From JAGQYP01 sp041392305 (GTDB lineage: Bacteria > Bacteroidota > Bacteroidia > Flavobacteriales_D > Crocinitomicaceae), in assembly GCA_041392305.1 (NCBI GenBank), contig JAWKMJ010000006.1, positions 62,001-126,000 of the forward strand: a stretch of DNA of 64,000 bases. Direction: 5' to 3'. A program made the position numbers and the translations under genes. The notes below the pieces were generated by a model, which made no database searches, was not told the origin of the DNA, and worked only from the letters and a program-made list of their open reading frames with translations. Positions 53,001 to 61,821 of this stretch are shown in pieces. Each line of letters begins with the position of its first letter. Positions within the stretch are counted from its first letter, which is position 1.

Positions 53001-54284
53001 TACATTGATAATGGAGTCGGATGAAACAGTAAAATTACCTGTACCTCCCGGGATTTTAAAAGTCTTCCAATAGGGATTTCCTGCAACAGGTAGGCCCCCA
53101 GCCAATGGGGTACCATTTCCATTGATGTATACATTTGCATTCAACCTGGCTGTGATTGAAATAGTGGCTGCTCCTACCAATTCCACATCTGGAATAACTA
53201 CTGTTTTAAATCCGTTACATCGCAATGGAGGAATGAAGTTTAGTCCGGTTCCTGCTGTATTATCGCCTGATAAGGATTGATACATATAGACGGGTTCTGT
53301 AGTGTAGATATAAATGTTTTCATTTGCGGTATAACTACTTTGTGGCAAATAAACAAAATCCCCTGCATTGGCAAGTGTTGCACTGGGAACGGCATTTCCA
53401 TTGACGTATACTTCAGTATTTGGATAGGCTGCTACCACCAAAGGTCTTTCAGTTTGGGCGTTTCCATTTCCTTCAACAAAAATGAATTCGTTTCCTAAAA
53501 GTGATTCTGGAACAAGTTGGTCGCATCCAATATCTCGACCTCCACCTTGAGCTCCTGCCAGCCAAGAACCACAATTCACAACAATATCTTTATCGGAGGT
53601 TACAAGTGAACCATTGACTCCATTGGTATTGTTGGTCGCGTTTACATCATTCTGCAAGGCCGCGATAACATAAGATTCTCCTGCATTTAAAGATATGGTG
53701 ATAGGATTCGAAGTATTGGCAGCGAAAGGTGTGTTCCAAAAAACCACTCCTGGCTTGAAATCACTAAAAGTAATGGATGTGTTGTCTTCTTTAGCCATTA
53801 CTGAAATCCAATGAGCCTTCCTTTGTTGCTCCTGATTATTACTTCGAACATGCCCACTTCTGAATCTTGTTCCTGATGCTGTTTCATCACCTTTGGATGT
53901 AAGGCTTAATCCCTGGGCATTTTGTTTATGTCGGATATTTACATAGATAGGGGCTGAAGCTTCAATTATAAGACCATCCGCAGCATTTGCAGTGTTGAGT
54001 TCATTAGTGTTCAAAATTCCAATAGCTCCATAACCAGTTCCTAGGTTATAGGTTAATGGTGCTGCTGCAGAAATAACAGCTGTTGTAACCAAAGTTCCAT
54101 TTCCTCTTTTTACCGTCACATTAACTGCATTAGCCGAAGGTGTGGATAGTATTAAGAAATGTTGACTTACGTTCTCACGAGCGTAGAATGGCGGGATATA
54201 GTGTTTCACATCTAATTGAGCGTGGGTTTGCAACGACCAAAAAAGAAGAAACACAATAGAAAACATCAATTTTATGAGTCTCAC
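50004..54284 (-). CDS. Giant T9SS adhesin, N-terminal part with an IgGFc-binding-like domain
   Basis: I chose the GTG at 54284 (RLIKLMFSIVFLLFWSLQ, then THAQ), giving a proper signal peptide; ATG 54266 and TTG 54326 are alternatives. Residues of about 40-470 resemble the IgGFc-binding-protein N-terminal domain (APIYVNIRHKQNAQGLSLTS, AHWISVMAKEDNTSITFSDF, CGSWLAGAQGGGRDIGCDQL, VEGNGNAQTERPLVVAAYPN). More than ten SprB-type modules follow (VTCYGGSNGYVGI, GDCDG/GSCDGEIQI, LVVTDLNGC and similar). The frame ends at TAA 50004-50006 after ITITQPTEL, in the middle of a repeat, with no sorting domain. A Lys, Gln or Glu codon changed to stop would explain it. Confidence 0.82.
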   Translation of the reverse strand: MRLIKLMFSIVFLLFWSLQTHAQLDVKHYIPPFYARENVSQHFLILSTPSANAVNVTVKRGNGTLVTTAVISAAAPLTYNLGTGYGAIGILNTNELNTANAADGLIIEASAPIYVNIRHKQNAQGLSLTSKGDETASGTRFRSGHVRSNNQEQQRKAHWISVMAKEDNTSITFSDFKPGVVFWNTPFAANTSNPITISLNAGESYVIAALQNDVNATNNTNGVNGSLVTSDKDIVVNCGSWLAGAQGGGRDIGCDQLVPESLLGNEFIFVEGNGNAQTERPLVVAAYPNTEVYVNGNAVPSATLANAGDFVYLPQSSYTANENIYIYTTEPVYMYQSLSGDNTAGTGLNFIPPLRCNGFKTVVIPDVELVGAATISITARLNANVYINGNGTPLAGGLPVAGNPYWKTFKIPGGTGNFTVSSDSIINVALLNVQGVRGAAGYFTGFAQFVETDRGDTTSFVICNDSTSSYVEYSLPGPYYNIETTFYNPNPIGSITIDGYIGDSLLLTYYRTPGATGTDTVELRVCKLLECGGALPDSVCEISTLIFNSYEVINIGFGDSTEQCNDDPSTIDLNSLLIGSDPGGFWVDLDTSGALFGSVFNPQLVAPGIYDFAYVLLGQSICVDSTLVNVEVQPMSSAICCAIDPILNITDVTCYGGSNGYVGITDSYATAFSLDGINFQANSFFSNLSAGNYTLISTFGPDCSDTLNFTITQPDSLYLTTLSDSVSCFGSCDGEIQINPIGGTSPYNFILNAGAPQTNSLYTGLCDGFYSIMVSDSNGCQASIQDTIFEPATLIINVDSTEDEACYSSNGAIYISAIGGTPTYNYKIVELNLNSLTGDFTGLDSGQYTLVVTDLNGCSDTTQVILDNVDGPDPFLFGASNILCFGVNDGTVQVGVTNGTAPFSYNLDGTGSQASNSFPNVGAGAHIIEVADAYGCTDTLHVTLSTPPDITIAHTFSDALCYGECNAEIYVDVTGGTPPFQSSSNFINFGPTFNQFDTLYNICNGVVQVTIKDNNGCLKNIGLNISQPDSLFANFTITEASCFGACDGGLQINAIGGTAPYQYSIDNGGTIGVISNFNPICADEYDIVLSDANGCLFTTEIDVTEPLEFEVNLVDTFQATCGNGNGGFEVNVLGGQNGPFDILVNPSGQSATNATSLVLNNLGAGVYLVQATDQTGCIDTLYVGVSDNNLTLDITAASIIDVDCFGQCTGQVILEGSGGLGPYTYALNVGAFTNDSTFTSLCADWYTVAVQDANGCIATDQVEVQEPDELEMDLFTTDLLCNGVCEGIIHFDSLAGGIPPYQFSVDNINFVSVDSIPNLCAGVYTGYLMDDSMCVIQQNFVIYEPDTLAPLINTNPIYCFGDASGGIAIQGFGGEQPYQFSFDNGATFSSTQIIGGLSANTYNIAVKDANNCTYSDAITITQPTEL

Positions 54285-54381
54285 AGTAAACAAGTTTAGT
54301 TCAGTTCGGACAACGAAACTACTCAAAATAAGGCGAATAGAAAATTATTCAGAAGGGAAAAAGTGTTAAGATTTTAAAATA

Positions 54382-55251
54382 TTAGAATAATTTAAAAATC
54401 CGGTCATTGATAAGTAGTAACATGCTGATAATCAAAGGGAAGATAAAAGCGCAAGTGAGATAGAGAAAAACAAACAGGGGTGAACGCTTTTTCCAAAGAA
54501 TTACTGAAATAGGTAAAATTAAAATGATAAAAACAAGAGGAAAAGTACTCACCACACTGAATCGTGTAGAAATCACGACATTTTCTCCAAAAGCATTTTC
54601 AGCCTCAATCGTTTTGATTTCATTAAAGATTGGGGTTTTAGTTGTTACCACAAAGTCGGATCCAAAAAGTACGGGAAAGTCTTTCAAAGCGACAAAAATA
54701 GGTTGACCATCAATTTCAACATAACGAACATCCTTGGTTGGAACAACGTGTTCTCCCATGGTGTCTTTGTAGGTCACAAAAGAATTCATTTCATTCGGCT
54801 CCAATACATTATCCAGAAGAAAAATAATCGCAAGAACGAATGATATTGCACTCAAAATCCAGAAATATTTGATTTTCCAACCGGTAATTAAGCTCTTGTA
54901 GTAACGGTCATCTTCAATTGCTTCTTGATATTTTTTTTCCTGATATTTTTGTTTAGCCCATTTTAGTTTTTCCTCAAATTCCTCAGCAGTGTATTCATTT
55001 TTTCCACGTTTGTAGATGGTATCTTCAGCGTTGGCTTGATTCGCATAGAATTCATAATCTGATAGATTTCCCTTTGACTGTGGGTTTGTGGTTAGATATT
55101 CATAAGCCTCAAAAATTAATAAAAATTTTTCAGCATCGCCGCCTTCCCGATCGGGGTGATATTTCATTGCAGATTGCCGATAGGCTTTTTTTATATCCTC
55201 TTGGCTTGCTCCAGGTTGAAGTCCTAATATGTGGTAATATTTATCGGCCAA
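54382..55251 (-). CDS. Membrane-anchored DnaJ-domain protein
   Basis: The 289-residue protein has an N-terminal J domain (KYYHILGLQPGASQEDIKKA, with HPD at 32-34) that should stimulate an Hsp70 partner. A charged helical linker at about 85-115 follows. The rest holds one membrane helix (about 130-148), a beta-rich non-cytoplasmic region, and two or three helices at the end (VFIILILPISVILW, FVFLYLTCAFIFPLI). It lacks the zinc-finger domain of DnaJ itself. Its start overlaps the end of menE by 11 bases, so the two are co-translated. A link to menaquinone synthesis is not obvious. Confidence 0.85.
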   Translation of the reverse strand: MADKYYHILGLQPGASQEDIKKAYRQSAMKYHPDREGGDAEKFLLIFEAYEYLTTNPQSKGNLSDYEFYANQANAEDTIYKRGKNEYTAEEFEEKLKWAKQKYQEKKYQEAIEDDRYYKSLITGWKIKYFWILSAISFVLAIIFLLDNVLEPNEMNSFVTYKDTMGEHVVPTKDVRYVEIDGQPIFVALKDFPVLFGSDFVVTTKTPIFNEIKTIEAENAFGENVVISTRFSVVSTFPLVFIILILPISVILWKKRSPLFVFLYLTCAFIFPLIISMLLLINDRIFKLF

Positions 55252-56233
55252 TTTTTAGCTTTTCAAGAGTTTGATTTCTATTTATTTTATTAGTTGCAGT
55301 ATAAGCGAATTTTTCAATGAAATAGATTTTTTTTGGAACCTCAAACTTGGACAAAACTCCATGGAAAATAGGGAGATCTTTCTCTTTTCCTTCAACAATA
55401 AGAATAACTTTTTCACCGAATATGAGATCTTTTTCTTTTGCAATAAAAAATGGAGTGTTGAGGTATGGACTGATTTTTTTTTCAATGACCTCAGGATACA
55501 TTTTTACACCTCCACTGTTAATTATATTATCGAAACGCCCTTTCCAGATAAACGAATTTTCACTTGTGATTTCTACTATATCATTGGTCTGTATTTTGTC
55601 TTGACCTGTTACTTCAGGATCCATGATAATCAATCGATCTTTGTCATCCGATTGGATCTTAACGCCATCGAGTAATTTGAATTCTTCTGTTCCTACTTTT
55701 CTAAGTGCAATATGGGACAATGTTTCCGTCATACCAAAGGTAGAATAAGCATTGATTTTGAGGGCCACAAGCTGGCTTTCTGTTGAAGGATCAATAGCTC
55801 CTCCTCCGATAATAATGTTCTTTATTTGCTTCAAATAGTCCGGATCTTTATTTAGAACGCAATTAATTTGTAAAGGAACAAATGCCGCCAGGTCGATGTT
55901 CGATTTTTTTTCAAAAGGAAAGGCGGAAATGGAACCTATTTCAAGTTTCAAGTTGCGTTCAAGTGCACGCAGGATCATCATTTTTCCTCCGATATACTCT
56001 GGAGAGATGCATAAAAATGCTGTGTCTCCGGGATGTAAGTCAAAAAAATCACAAGTTCTTTTGGCTGAGCGCATAAAATGGATTTTTTTCACGTTATATT
56101 TTTTAGGTTTGCCCGTGGATCCACTTGTTTGAATAGCAATTGTTTCGCTTTCAATGAAAGATTGAATAAAGCGATTGACTGAAGTCAAGAGTTCCGGGTT
56201 GTTACCTATAATTGTGATGTGATCATGATTCAT
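55241..56233 (-). CDS. menE: o-Succinylbenzoate-CoA ligase, short form
   Basis: An AMP-binding enzyme of 330 residues that would activate o-succinylbenzoate with CoA in menaquinone synthesis. Visible motifs are the P-loop QTSGSTGKPKK at about 35-45, AYSTFGMTETLSHIALRK, FIWKGRFDNIINSGGVKMYPEVIE and a catalytic-Lys region TATNKINRNQTLEK. It is shorter than the usual 450-500 residues, as is common for MenE in Bacteroidota. The nearby menC and menA genes support the call. It is divergent from a thioredoxin-like gene that separates it from menC. Confidence 0.87.
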   Translation of the reverse strand: MNHDHITIIGNNPELLTSVNRFIQSFIESETIAIQTSGSTGKPKKYNVKKIHFMRSAKRTCDFFDLHPGDTAFLCISPEYIGGKMMILRALERNLKLEIGSISAFPFEKKSNIDLAAFVPLQINCVLNKDPDYLKQIKNIIIGGGAIDPSTESQLVALKINAYSTFGMTETLSHIALRKVGTEEFKLLDGVKIQSDDKDRLIIMDPEVTGQDKIQTNDIVEITSENSFIWKGRFDNIINSGGVKMYPEVIEKKISPYLNTPFFIAKEKDLIFGEKVILIVEGKEKDLPIFHGVLSKFEVPKKIYFIEKFAYTATNKINRNQTLEKLKIGR

Positions 56234-56262
56234 ATAGCAGCCAATTTATAAAAAAATAAAAA

Positions 56263-56706
56263 TTGAAGTATTCAGGTATCGGTATTATCCTTCTAGTTTT
56301 TGTGCAATTTATTTTTTGGAGTTCTTCTCAAGAAATAAACTCCTCTAAGCCTCAAGGCCCACAGGATTTTGAAGAATTACTAATCAAAGCCCAGATGCAA
56401 AAGAGTCTAATCGTTCTTTATGCAACTGCAAATCAGTGTTATTCTTGTGAGAAAATATTTTCTGAATTAGAAGGCGATCCAAAGTTAGATCGATTTTTGA
56501 AGGCTAATTTTCTAAGTTATGAGGTGAATATTCAAGAATCTCCTTCTGCTTCTTATTTGGTCGAAAGGTATAAGTTACATGAGGTCCCTGCAATTATTTT
56601 TATGGACGAACATGGACACGTGATCGCTAAATTATTGGGAATACATAAAACGGGAGAAATTCATCGATTTGCTAAGAAAATTCTAAAGAAACATTCGAAG
56701 GAATAA
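56263..56706 (+). CDS. Secreted thioredoxin-like protein with a CYSC motif
   Basis: The start is TTG at 56263. A signal peptide or anchor (YSGIGIILLVFVQFIFWSSS) is followed by a thioredoxin fold of about 110 residues with Cys59 and Cys62 (QCYSCEK) and a cis-Pro block EVPAIIFMDEHG. It probably acts as an envelope disulfide oxidoreductase, or as a heat-shock-type DUF255/YbbN-like thioredoxin. It sits on the opposite strand between menE and menC, and its 3' end overlaps that of menC by 35 bases. Confidence 0.8.
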   Translation: MKYSGIGIILLVFVQFIFWSSSQEINSSKPQGPQDFEELLIKAQMQKSLIVLYATANQCYSCEKIFSELEGDPKLDRFLKANFLSYEVNIQESPSASYLVERYKLHEVPAIIFMDEHGHVIAKLLGIHKTGEIHRFAKKILKKHSKE

Positions 56707-57736
56707 TCCATTCCTTATCTTGGTCGTAGAAAATATGTCCTTTTTCAACTGTTAAGGGACTGCTTATATTGTTGTGATAAAGGCTTCCTGTCCCTAGTCC
56801 TTGATACATTTTTGTATTGAATGTAGAAGCAAATTGTGCTATAGCATTGAGCCCGATGTTGGACTCTAAAGCAGAAGTAATCCACCAACCAATATGAAGT
56901 TCTTCAGCGAGTTCAATCCACTCTTTACTGCCTTTTAATCCTCCATGTAAACTTGGTTTCAAAATGATATATTGAGGTCGGATTTGCTCAAGAAGTTGTT
57001 TTTTGTCTGAATACTCATGAATTCCAATAAGTTCTTCATCTAAAGCGATTGGAGTAGGAGTTGCACTGCAAAGTTTTGCCATTTCTTGAATTTGGCCTTG
57101 TCGAATGGGTTGTTCGATAGAATGGATCTCCAGCTGCGCCAAATCTCTTAAAACTTCTAAAGCTCTATCGAAAGAAAATGCACCGTTGGCATCCACACGA
57201 ATTTCTATGGTATTGGAATCGAAAGTTTTTCGAATGAATTGCAATAATTCTAATTCTCTAGGAAAGTCTATGGCGCCTATTTTGAGTTTAATGCAGTTGA
57301 AACCCAAATCCAACTTTTCCTTAATACTTTCCAACATAGTACCTGCATCATTCATCCAAATCAATCCATTTATCGGGATACGCTGCTTTCCAGAAAAGAA
57401 ATTAGTATTGAATAATTCTCTTTTCCCTCCATTTTGTAAGTCTAATAAGGCGGTTTCCAGACCAAATACTATGGAAGGGTAATGAGAATATTCTTGAATC
57501 AAGGATTCGATTAACTCCCCAGCATTGATTCTCTGAATGATTTGCTTAAGGATTTTTGGGTATTCCAAACTCCAGTCTGGTGAAAGGGTTTCAATTATGC
57601 TGAATTCCCCAAATCCTTCTAGATTTTTATCCTGAAGTGCAATTATCCATGAGTTTTTGACAAGCATTATCCCTCTACTTGTTCCAGCAGGTCGAATGAA
57701 TTTAAGAGGGTAATGGGTCAATTTAGATTTTAACAT
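56672..57736 (-). CDS. menC: o-Succinylbenzoate synthase (enolase superfamily)
   Basis: MenC dehydrates SHCHC to o-succinylbenzoate in menaquinone synthesis. The 354-residue protein has an enolase-type N-terminal capping domain (FIRPAGTSRG, GFGEFSIIETLS) and a barrel with FNCIKLKIGAIDF (catalytic Lys pair), EIRVDANGAFS (metal Asp), HSIEQPIRQG (metal Glu), ALDEELIG (metal) and YIILKPSLHGGL (Lys). Other enolase-superfamily activities are possible, but menA overlaps it by seven bases, which favours MenC. Confidence 0.92.
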   Translation of the reverse strand: MLKSKLTHYPLKFIRPAGTSRGIMLVKNSWIIALQDKNLEGFGEFSIIETLSPDWSLEYPKILKQIIQRINAGELIESLIQEYSHYPSIVFGLETALLDLQNGGKRELFNTNFFSGKQRIPINGLIWMNDAGTMLESIKEKLDLGFNCIKLKIGAIDFPRELELLQFIRKTFDSNTIEIRVDANGAFSFDRALEVLRDLAQLEIHSIEQPIRQGQIQEMAKLCSATPTPIALDEELIGIHEYSDKKQLLEQIRPQYIILKPSLHGGLKGSKEWIELAEELHIGWWITSALESNIGLNAIAQFASTFNTKMYQGLGTGSLYHNNISSPLTVEKGHIFYDQDKEWIIPSNVSLEFS

Positions 57737-58626
57737 AGAGCGAGCAAAATGGAATTCATCAAGGCAAAAAAGAAAGTAGAAAGTGCAATTTTTTTCAGTT
57801 CCGGATCGTATCGTTTCGGTTCTTTAATTTGAGCTACTTTAAATAGATGGAATAACAAAGGAACGATGGTTATGAGATTGATCCATATCAAGGCCACATT
57901 GAGTAAAAGATTGAAGGTGACTATTGCAGTTACAATCACCAGAGCGATAAAAAAATGATAGAATTTAGCTTTTTCACTGCCCAATAAAACAGGGACGGTC
58001 GTTTTCCCGGAATCCTTGTCATTTATAATATCCCGCATGTTGTTCAAATTCAATACCAATGTAGAAAATCCACCAATAACTAAGGAGAGAAGAAGAATAG
58101 GTGCGTCCACTCGTTCTTCCAGTAACAAGTAAAATCCAGCTACACCCACCAAACCAAAGAAAATAAACACAAAAAGATCGCCCAGAGCCCGATAGCCATA
58201 AGCCGATTTTCCAACTGTATATTTAATTGCTGCTGCGATTGCGAGAAGTCCCAAAATGAGAAAAGCAATCAATTGCCACCAATTATCAGTTCCAAAGGCC
58301 GCGAACAATAGTCCTACACCAGCAATCAGAGAAAGGAAACTAAAAAGAATAATGGCATTGAGCATTTGTTTTTGACTTATTTTACCCGATTGCAAACCTC
58401 TTTCAGGGCCTATTCGAGAAGCATTGTCCGTTCCCTTGACACCATCACCGTAATCATTTGCGAGATTGGACAAAATTTGCAGCAAAATTGTTGTTGTAAG
58501 TGCCAGAGAGAAAACCAAAAAAGCCTTGTCTCCAGTGGAATAAGTGAAATAAAAGTAGGAACAAATGATACCTGAAAGTGAAAGCGGTAAAGTTCTTAAT
58601 CGAAAAGCTTTAATCCAGTGTTTCAT
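57730..58626 (-). CDS. menA: 1,4-dihydroxy-2-naphthoate prenyltransferase
   Basis: MenA attaches the polyprenyl tail to DHNA in the membrane. The 298-residue UbiA-family protein has about eight or nine hydrophobic helices. The first Asp-rich motif is NLANDYGDGVKGTDN near residues 55-70, followed by GPERGLQSGKIS; the second is LNLNNMRDIINDKDSGKTT. It overlaps menC by seven bases and has its own consensus promoter at 58659-58690. Confidence 0.95.
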   Translation of the reverse strand: MKHWIKAFRLRTLPLSLSGIICSYFYFTYSTGDKAFLVFSLALTTTILLQILSNLANDYGDGVKGTDNASRIGPERGLQSGKISQKQMLNAIILFSFLSLIAGVGLLFAAFGTDNWWQLIAFLILGLLAIAAAIKYTVGKSAYGYRALGDLFVFIFFGLVGVAGFYLLLEERVDAPILLLSLVIGGFSTLVLNLNNMRDIINDKDSGKTTVPVLLGSEKAKFYHFFIALVIVTAIVTFNLLLNVALIWINLITIVPLLFHLFKVAQIKEPKRYDPELKKIALSTFFFALMNSILLALC

Positions 58627-58658
58627 TCATTGATTGTTTTTTTCTTTGTATTATTGGG

Positions 58659-58690
58659 CAAATATAGAATTAATCAAACTTCCCTATCAA
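58659..58690 (-). promoter_or_regulatory. Promoter of menA
   Basis: On the minus strand TTG (58688-58690) and TATATTTG (58659-58666) are separated by 21 bases, the same spacing as at the metX promoter. The start would be near 58653. Confidence 0.6.
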
Positions 58691-58721
58691 CCTTTTGAGC
58701 TTAATTTTCGTTTGAAAAGGT

Positions 58722-60899
58722 ATGAAATGGATACTAAAAAAGTCGCTTAATGTAGTTCCAGTATTACTCTTAATATTGTGGAACACAAATTCTTGGTCAC
58801 AGTTGGATCTTTCTGTATCTGAGGCTTATCCGGATAGTATTTGCAATCCGGGTACAATGAATTTAACAGTACAAATTGAAAATTTCGGTGGAATCACTGT
58901 CACTGGCGGACTGGCTGATATTTCTTGGACTGAAATGGGGTCTGGAAACTGGCATACAGAGAATGTCACTCCCACCATAGGTTTAGGTGGGATTTCATGG
59001 ACTTTTTCAGTTCCAGCAGACTTAACGACTTGCGGACCAAATACATTTCAAGTAGCGATAGATGCCCCTTTAGATTTGAACCCCAATAATGATACCTTGA
59101 CTTTTACGATTTTTTCTACTTGTGTTTTTGGGCCTACTTCTTTGGTAGGGGATACTATTTGCGCATTACCCAACACAACACTAGCTGTGGATTATGCGTT
59201 TTCGTCATTTAATCCAGCAATTTTAGATTGGATTTCATCAACTAATAATGGGGCTACTTGGACGAGTTTAGGATCCCAATCTACAACTATCACTATACCT
59301 AATCCTCAACCAAATGAATTAGTTGTAGCTGTTTTTGATGGAGGAGGAATTTGCCCTTACGACTCGGTGGAAATGTTTTTGATTCCTCAACCTATTTTGG
59401 ATGTTCAAAGTGCTGGAAATAATACGATTTTTGTTTGTGATAATCAGTCTTGGCTGAAAGTGATTGTTACGCAGCCAAATGGGGCCAACGACAACATAGT
59501 TTGGTCGACCAACGGTTCAGGTTTTTTTGGAGATCCCTTGAATGATACGACCTATTATTATTTTGGGTCTTCTGATTATTCCAATAACAATTTATTCTTA
59601 AAAGCGCAAACAATTATTCCTGTTGAATGTCCTGCAATTGATAGTGTCCATGTCGTTTTTAATCAGGCGCCAAATGGAGTAGTTACAGGAAATAATCTCG
59701 CATGTGAAGGCGATACGATTTCATTTACCGGATCAGGCGGATTCCAGTACTTATGGTTCGATGATGTCAATAATACGTCTACCCCGGTTGCCACAGGAAG
59801 TACTTTTCAAATGATTGCTTCTGTGGACGATACAATTGCGACCTATATTGTTTCTTCAAATAGTTGTTCCGATACTGTTATCACATTTATTACTGTTCAT
59901 GAAGCCCCCGAAATACAAACAATTCCAGATACAACGGTATGTCCAAATAGTTCGATTCAGTTAGTCACTTCAGTGTTGAGTGGAGGTGGAACTGGTTTAG
60001 ATTGGCAGTGGAATCCACCTTTTGGACTCAATAATTCGAATTTGCAAAGTCCGGTTTTATTAGTTCAAGGCACACAAAGTTTTGTAGTGAGTGCATCCAA
60101 TCCGACCACAGGTTGTATAGGTTATGATACGGTAAATGTAATGCTTCCTGCTGGGGTAACTTTTGATCATTTTCCCGATACTATGATTTGCTCAGGAAAT
60201 ACTATTGTCTTGCAAACCAATGCTTCTCCTTCAGGTTCAGTTGTTTGGACACCTAATTCTTATATCAGCAATGTGAATGACCCGAATCCTTCTGTATTTC
60301 CTCCGGTTACTACGTCCTATATTATAGAGGTTTCAGGTATTTGTTCGTTTCAAGATACAATTGTAGTAGATGTATTGACTGCCCAAAATTATTTAATGAA
60401 CTGCGATTCTATTTTTTGTTTGGATGAAGATTTTAACGCGACGATGTCTGGTGCGAGTGGAGGAACATATTCGTGGACTGTTGATGGGAATTTAGAATCT
60501 ACATCTAGTTCGATGACCATACAACCTCAGGATGTTGATTCGATGGTGGTACAATGCGATATGACGACTACAAATGGCTGTACTTTTTCCATTCAGCGCA
60601 TTATTTATCAAGGGAATGAATTTCAATGTGGAGGAGAAATCAATACCGCTTTTAGTCCTAATGGAGACGGGATTAATGATACTTGGGTGATTAACGGCTT
60701 GGACGGTTCGATTCCAAATACAGTTCAGATACTTACACGATATGGGGATAAATTGGTACATTTTGAAAATTATGACAATGTAAATACGGTTTGGGATGGA
60801 ACCAATGCATCTGGAAAACCAATGCCTTCGGGAGTTTACTATTATGTTATTGAAGTTAATGGAGAAACAAAAGCAGGGTGGGTGAATATTTCAAAATAG
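58722..60899 (+). CDS. T9SS type B secreted protein with CARDB-like and Ig-like domains
   Basis: The 725-residue product has a signal peptide (VVPVLLLILWNTNSWSQ), a CARDB-like domain at about 30-135 (MNLTVQIENFGGITVTGGLA, NTFQVAIDAPLDLNPNNDTL), several Ig-like modules (for example CEGDTISFTGSGGFQYLWFD and CPNSSIQLVTSVLSGGGTGL) and a CHU_C sorting domain (NTAFSPNGDGINDTWVINGL, ILTRYGDKLVHF, WDGTNASGKPMPSGVYYYV). It is the first gene of a cassette with a PorP/SprF-like protein one base later and an OmpA-domain protein. Such partners are known to support secretion or anchoring of SprB-type adhesins. Confidence 0.9.
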   Translation: MKWILKKSLNVVPVLLLILWNTNSWSQLDLSVSEAYPDSICNPGTMNLTVQIENFGGITVTGGLADISWTEMGSGNWHTENVTPTIGLGGISWTFSVPADLTTCGPNTFQVAIDAPLDLNPNNDTLTFTIFSTCVFGPTSLVGDTICALPNTTLAVDYAFSSFNPAILDWISSTNNGATWTSLGSQSTTITIPNPQPNELVVAVFDGGGICPYDSVEMFLIPQPILDVQSAGNNTIFVCDNQSWLKVIVTQPNGANDNIVWSTNGSGFFGDPLNDTTYYYFGSSDYSNNNLFLKAQTIIPVECPAIDSVHVVFNQAPNGVVTGNNLACEGDTISFTGSGGFQYLWFDDVNNTSTPVATGSTFQMIASVDDTIATYIVSSNSCSDTVITFITVHEAPEIQTIPDTTVCPNSSIQLVTSVLSGGGTGLDWQWNPPFGLNNSNLQSPVLLVQGTQSFVVSASNPTTGCIGYDTVNVMLPAGVTFDHFPDTMICSGNTIVLQTNASPSGSVVWTPNSYISNVNDPNPSVFPPVTTSYIIEVSGICSFQDTIVVDVLTAQNYLMNCDSIFCLDEDFNATMSGASGGTYSWTVDGNLESTSSSMTIQPQDVDSMVVQCDMTTTNGCTFSIQRIIYQGNEFQCGGEINTAFSPNGDGINDTWVINGLDGSIPNTVQILTRYGDKLVHFENYDNVNTVWDGTNASGKPMPSGVYYYVIEVNGETKAGWVNISK

Positions 60900-60900
60900 G

Positions 60901-61821
60901 ATGAAACGAATTTTTCTTTACATATTTCTGATTGCTGGTTGGGTCCCTGAAATGGCGAGGGCACAACAAGATCCACTATACACGAATTACATGTTCAACC
61001 CGATGGCAATTAATCCGGCTTACGCGGGATCAAGAGATGCTCTGTCCATGGTTGCCTTAGGAAGATGGCAATGGGTAGGAGTCGATGGCGCTCCCAACAC
61101 CCAATCATTCGCTATTCACAGTAATGTTGGTAAAACAGGATTGGCTTTAGGAGGAAATTTCTATCATGAAGGAATAGGTCCAAACTCTAATTTTGCAGGC
61201 CAACTTACCGTTGCTTACCACATCAAGCTGAAATTAGGAAAACTGAGTCTGGCAGCTCGAGGAGGAGTGTTTTTTAGTCAGTTGGATAAAGGTCAGCTAA
61301 ATTTTAATCAAATCAACGATCCTACCAACTCGGGAGGCATTGTTTCATCAACGGTACCAACATTTGATTTCGGTATGTATTGGTACACAAAGAAATTTTA
61401 TGTTGGAGCCGGAGCCAATAATATTTATGCAGGTCGACTCAATTTTAATGTCAGTGCAGATCAAGTAGTTCATCAACTTACCCAGCATTTCTATTTACAC
61501 GGGGGAGCTGCGATTGAGGTACATCCAAATTTTGTACTGAAACCTTCCGCGATGTTGAGGTATGTGATAAACACTCCATTTTCATTTGATGTTAATTTTA
61601 GTGTATTGATGTACAAGATATTATGGCTTGGAGTAACCTATCGGTTCAATAGTAGTGTAGCCTTTTTGTTGGAGTTAAATCCATTAGATTGGTTGCGAGT
61701 GGGCTATTCATTTGACTACACTTATACCAGCATCGCTTTCAGAAAAGGATCACATGAAGTATTTTTGGGATTCGATTTTAATTTACATACTAAAAAGACA
61801 ACATCTCCAAGATTTCTATGA
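60901..61821 (+). CDS. PorP/SprF-family type IX secretion membrane protein
   Basis: The 306-residue protein has a signal peptide and the family opening QQDPLYTNYMFNPMAINPAY, followed by AGSRDALSMVALGRWQWVG and a beta-barrel body (LAARGGVFFSQLDKGQLNFN, MLRYVINTPFSFDVNFS). PorP and SprF are outer-membrane proteins that help particular T9SS substrates reach the surface. Gene order, one base after the adhesin and overlapping the next gene by four bases, suggests it serves the 58722-60899 protein. Confidence 0.93.
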   Translation: MKRIFLYIFLIAGWVPEMARAQQDPLYTNYMFNPMAINPAYAGSRDALSMVALGRWQWVGVDGAPNTQSFAIHSNVGKTGLALGGNFYHEGIGPNSNFAGQLTVAYHIKLKLGKLSLAARGGVFFSQLDKGQLNFNQINDPTNSGGIVSSTVPTFDFGMYWYTKKFYVGAGANNIYAGRLNFNVSADQVVHQLTQHFYLHGGAAIEVHPNFVLKPSAMLRYVINTPFSFDVNFSVLMYKILWLGVTYRFNSSVAFLLELNPLDWLRVGYSFDYTYTSIAFRKGSHEVFLGFDFNLHTKKTTSPRFL

